Shown piece by piece: positions 5,276-6,387 of a stretch of DNA of 6,387 bases. Origin of the DNA: Acidobacteriota bacterium (lineage in GTDB: Bacteria > Acidobacteriota > Terriglobia > Terriglobales > Acidobacteriaceae); assembly GCA_003225655.1 (NCBI GenBank), contig QIAW01000316.1, positions 1 to 6,387 on the forward strand, given 5' to 3'. The translations under genes were made by a program, and so were the position numbers. The notes below the pieces were generated by a model. It did no database searches and was not told the DNA's origin. It saw only the letters and a program-made list of their open reading frames with translations. Position 1 is the stretch's first letter, and the number at the start of each line of letters is the position of its first letter.

Positions 5276-5548
5276 ATGAAGATCCATATTCCTACTCCGC
5301 TGCGGCAGTATGCCGGCAAAAACTCGACGGTCGAGGTTAAGGGCGGCACCGTCGCCGAAGCTTTGGCCAACCTTACCGCGCAATACGGCGATTTGCGCCG
5401 CCACCTTTATACGGATGACGGCAAATTGCGCGCGTTCGTGAATGTATATCTGAACGACGAGGACATCCGTTATTTGCAGAAGGAGAATACGCCAACGAAA
5501 GAGGGCGATTCGCTTTCTATTGTCCCCTCGATTGCGGGAGGATTGTGA
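5276..5548 (+). CDS. MoaD/ThiS-like ubiquitin-fold sulfur carrier protein ending in Gly-Gly-Leu
   Basis: A 90-residue beta-grasp protein. It starts MKIHIPTPLRQYAG (first strand and turn), has TVAEALANLTAQYG (helix), LRAFVNVYLNDEDIRYL and the final KEGDSLSIVPSIAGG, the GD-x-(L/I)-x-(I/L)-(V)-P-x-(I/V)-AGG ending of MoaD and CysO carriers. In these the terminal Gly carboxylate is adenylated and turned into a thiocarboxylate. Here one Leu follows Gly-Gly, so the tail must be trimmed first; QbsE and HcyS are precedents with a residue or two after GG removed by a JAMM peptidase, and such a peptidase is encoded at 4330-4770. The DEDIRYLQKENTPTKEGD segment resembles CysO/MoaD2-type carriers more than ThiS. 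The ATG 5276 has only a weak AAAAAG upstream. It precedes the E1-like gene. Family sure; the pathway (cysteine, methionine or molybdopterin) is not decided. Confidence 0.88.
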   Translation: MKIHIPTPLRQYAGKNSTVEVKGGTVAEALANLTAQYGDLRRHLYTDDGKLRAFVNVYLNDEDIRYLQKENTPTKEGDSLSIVPSIAGGL

Positions 5549-5564
5549 GCAGGACGTTAATCCC

Positions 5565-5623
5565 CAGGGGCTGAAGCCCGCGTTTCTGGAAATCTGAGCG
5601 GCACGACTGGAAGTCGTGCCCTG
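5565..5623. repeat. Two-hairpin palindromic repeat element between the carrier and E1 genes
   Basis: Hairpin 1 is GGGCT-GA-AGCCC (5568-5579). Hairpin 2 is GGCACGACT-GGA-AGTCGTGCC (5600-5620), a perfect 9-bp stem. The outer CAGGG (5565-5569) and CCCTG (5619-5623) are also complementary. From memory, closely similar GGGGCTGAAGCCC...GGCACGACTGAAGTCGTGCCCTGAT units are common intergenic repeats in acidobacterial genomes; I cannot check that here. It is transcribed within the presumed operon and could act as a processing or stabilising structure. Confidence 0.6.
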
Positions 5624-5643
5624 ATATAAAACGAATTTTGATT

Positions 5644-6387
5644 ATGGCAACCATCGCAGAAAAACCCGCTGTAGCTCCCGCCACTCCGACTCTCAACAAA
5701 GACGAGATCCTGCGCTACTCACGCCACCTGATCATGCCCGAGGTGGGCATGGATGGCCAACTCAAGCTGAAGGCGGCGAAGGTGCTCTGCATCGGCGCCG
5801 GGGGGCTGGGCTCTCCGCTGATCATGTACCTGGCCGCGGCCGGCGTGGGCACGCTGGGGATCGTGGATTTCGACGTAGTTGATTTCATCAACCTGCAGCG
5901 CCAGATCGTCCACTCCACCTCTGACGTAGGACGCAAAAAACTTGATTCCGCCGAGGATACCATTCGCGAGATCAATCCATTTGTTGAAGTCAAAAAGTTT
6001 GAAACTCTGCTCAACAGCGAGAACGCACTGCAACTGTTCCGCGACTTCGACGTGATTGTCGACGGCACCGACAACTTCCCTACCCGCTACCTGGTCAACG
6101 ATGCCTGCGTGTTGACCGGCAAACCCAACGTTTACGGATCGATTTTCCGCTTCGAAGGCCAGGCCAGCGTCTTTGCCACGAAAGAAGGGCCGTGCTACCG
6201 CTGCCTGTATCCCGAACCGCCACCGCCGGGGCTGGTGCCTTCGTGCGCCGAGGGCGGAGTGCTGGGGATTTTGCCGGGGTTGGTGGGGGTGATCCAGGCC
6301 ACTGAAGTGGTCAAGCTGATTCTGGGCACGGGCGATCCGCTGATCGGACGCCTGTTGCTGGTAGACGCCCTGGGCATGAAGTTCCGC
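5644..6387 (+). CDS. moeB: E1-like adenylyltransferase, MoeB/ThiF family (3' end outside window)
   Basis: Activates the C-terminal Gly of a ubiquitin-like carrier with ATP so that sulfur can be transferred to it. There are 248 residues from ATG 5644 to the right edge, with no stop reached. The motifs are LRYSRHLIMPEVG (23-35), the nucleotide-binding GAGGLGSP (51-58), Asp75/Asp77 in IVDFDVVD, INLQRQ (82-87) with the conserved Arg, and VDGTDNFPTRY (139-149). Then come CYRC (Cys184 and Cys187, the first half of the zinc site) and Cys201 in PSCAEGGVLG, at the catalytic-cysteine position of MoeB/Uba4-type enzymes. The second zinc CxxC pair and any rhodanese domain would be beyond the edge, so MoeB cannot be told from the longer MoeZ/MOCS3 type. 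The Shine-Dalgarno is weak; the two-hairpin element lies 20 bases before the start. The neighbouring carrier gene is the likely partner. Confidence 0.9.
   Translation, partial: MATIAEKPAVAPATPTLNKDEILRYSRHLIMPEVGMDGQLKLKAAKVLCIGAGGLGSPLIMYLAAAGVGTLGIVDFDVVDFINLQRQIVHSTSDVGRKKLDSAEDTIREINPFVEVKKFETLLNSENALQLFRDFDVIVDGTDNFPTRYLVNDACVLTGKPNVYGSIFRFEGQASVFATKEGPCYRCLYPEPPPPGLVPSCAEGGVLGILPGLVGVIQATEVVKLILGTGDPLIGRLLLVDALGMKFR

Overview
The window looks like chromosomal DNA of a moderately GC-rich, free-living bacterium. From the flavour of the proteins and intergenic repeats I lean towards Acidobacteriota (Koribacter/Terriglobia-like), but nothing in the sequence proves this and no rRNA or tRNA gene is present. 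Apart from the repeats there is no sign of phage, IS, CRISPR or plasmid content.

Left part (1-1938), redox genes. The 3' end of a TetR-type regulator gene converges on a minus-strand peroxiredoxin gene. That peroxiredoxin has an in-frame TGA exactly at the peroxidatic cysteine codon (646..644), intact coding sequence on both sides, and a SECIS-like stem-loop just downstream of the TGA. The best reading is a selenocysteine peroxiredoxin of 161 residues starting at a TTG with a good ribosome binding site. It is divergent from a deiodinase-like redoxin gene (Cys at the Sec position, C-terminal membrane segment) that is broken by an internal deletion and frameshift. Between them lie a TATAAT box, two perfect 15-bp palindromes 24 bp apart centre to centre, and an 18-bp tandem duplication.

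Middle part (1939-4262). A metallo-beta-lactamase-fold hydrolase has lost its C-terminal end, including the last metal-binding His. About 395 bases without a convincing gene follow. A complete minus-strand tRNA-dihydrouridine synthase (DusB type) comes next; its C-terminal tail is encoded by a 7-nt-period repeat resembling another one at 1944-1967.

Right part (4330-6387), sulfur-carrier cluster. In order: a JAMM (Mec-type) metallopeptidase, a glyoxalase/VOC gene broken by an internal deletion and frameshift, a MoaD/ThiS-like ubiquitin-fold carrier ending in Gly-Gly-Leu, a two-hairpin repeat element, and an E1-like adenylyltransferase (MoeB/ThiF) that runs off the right edge. The set matches the logic of protein-thiocarboxylate pathways such as mycobacterial CysO/Mec/CysM and Wolinella HcyS/HcyD: the E1 enzyme activates the carrier, sulfur is loaded, and the JAMM peptidase trims the carrier or releases the amino acid product. 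A cysteine-synthase-like gene would be expected past the right edge but cannot be seen.

Three genes (deiodinase-like, MBL, VOC) carry lesions, which is either real decay or an assembly problem. This matters for the TGA claim and is discussed separately.
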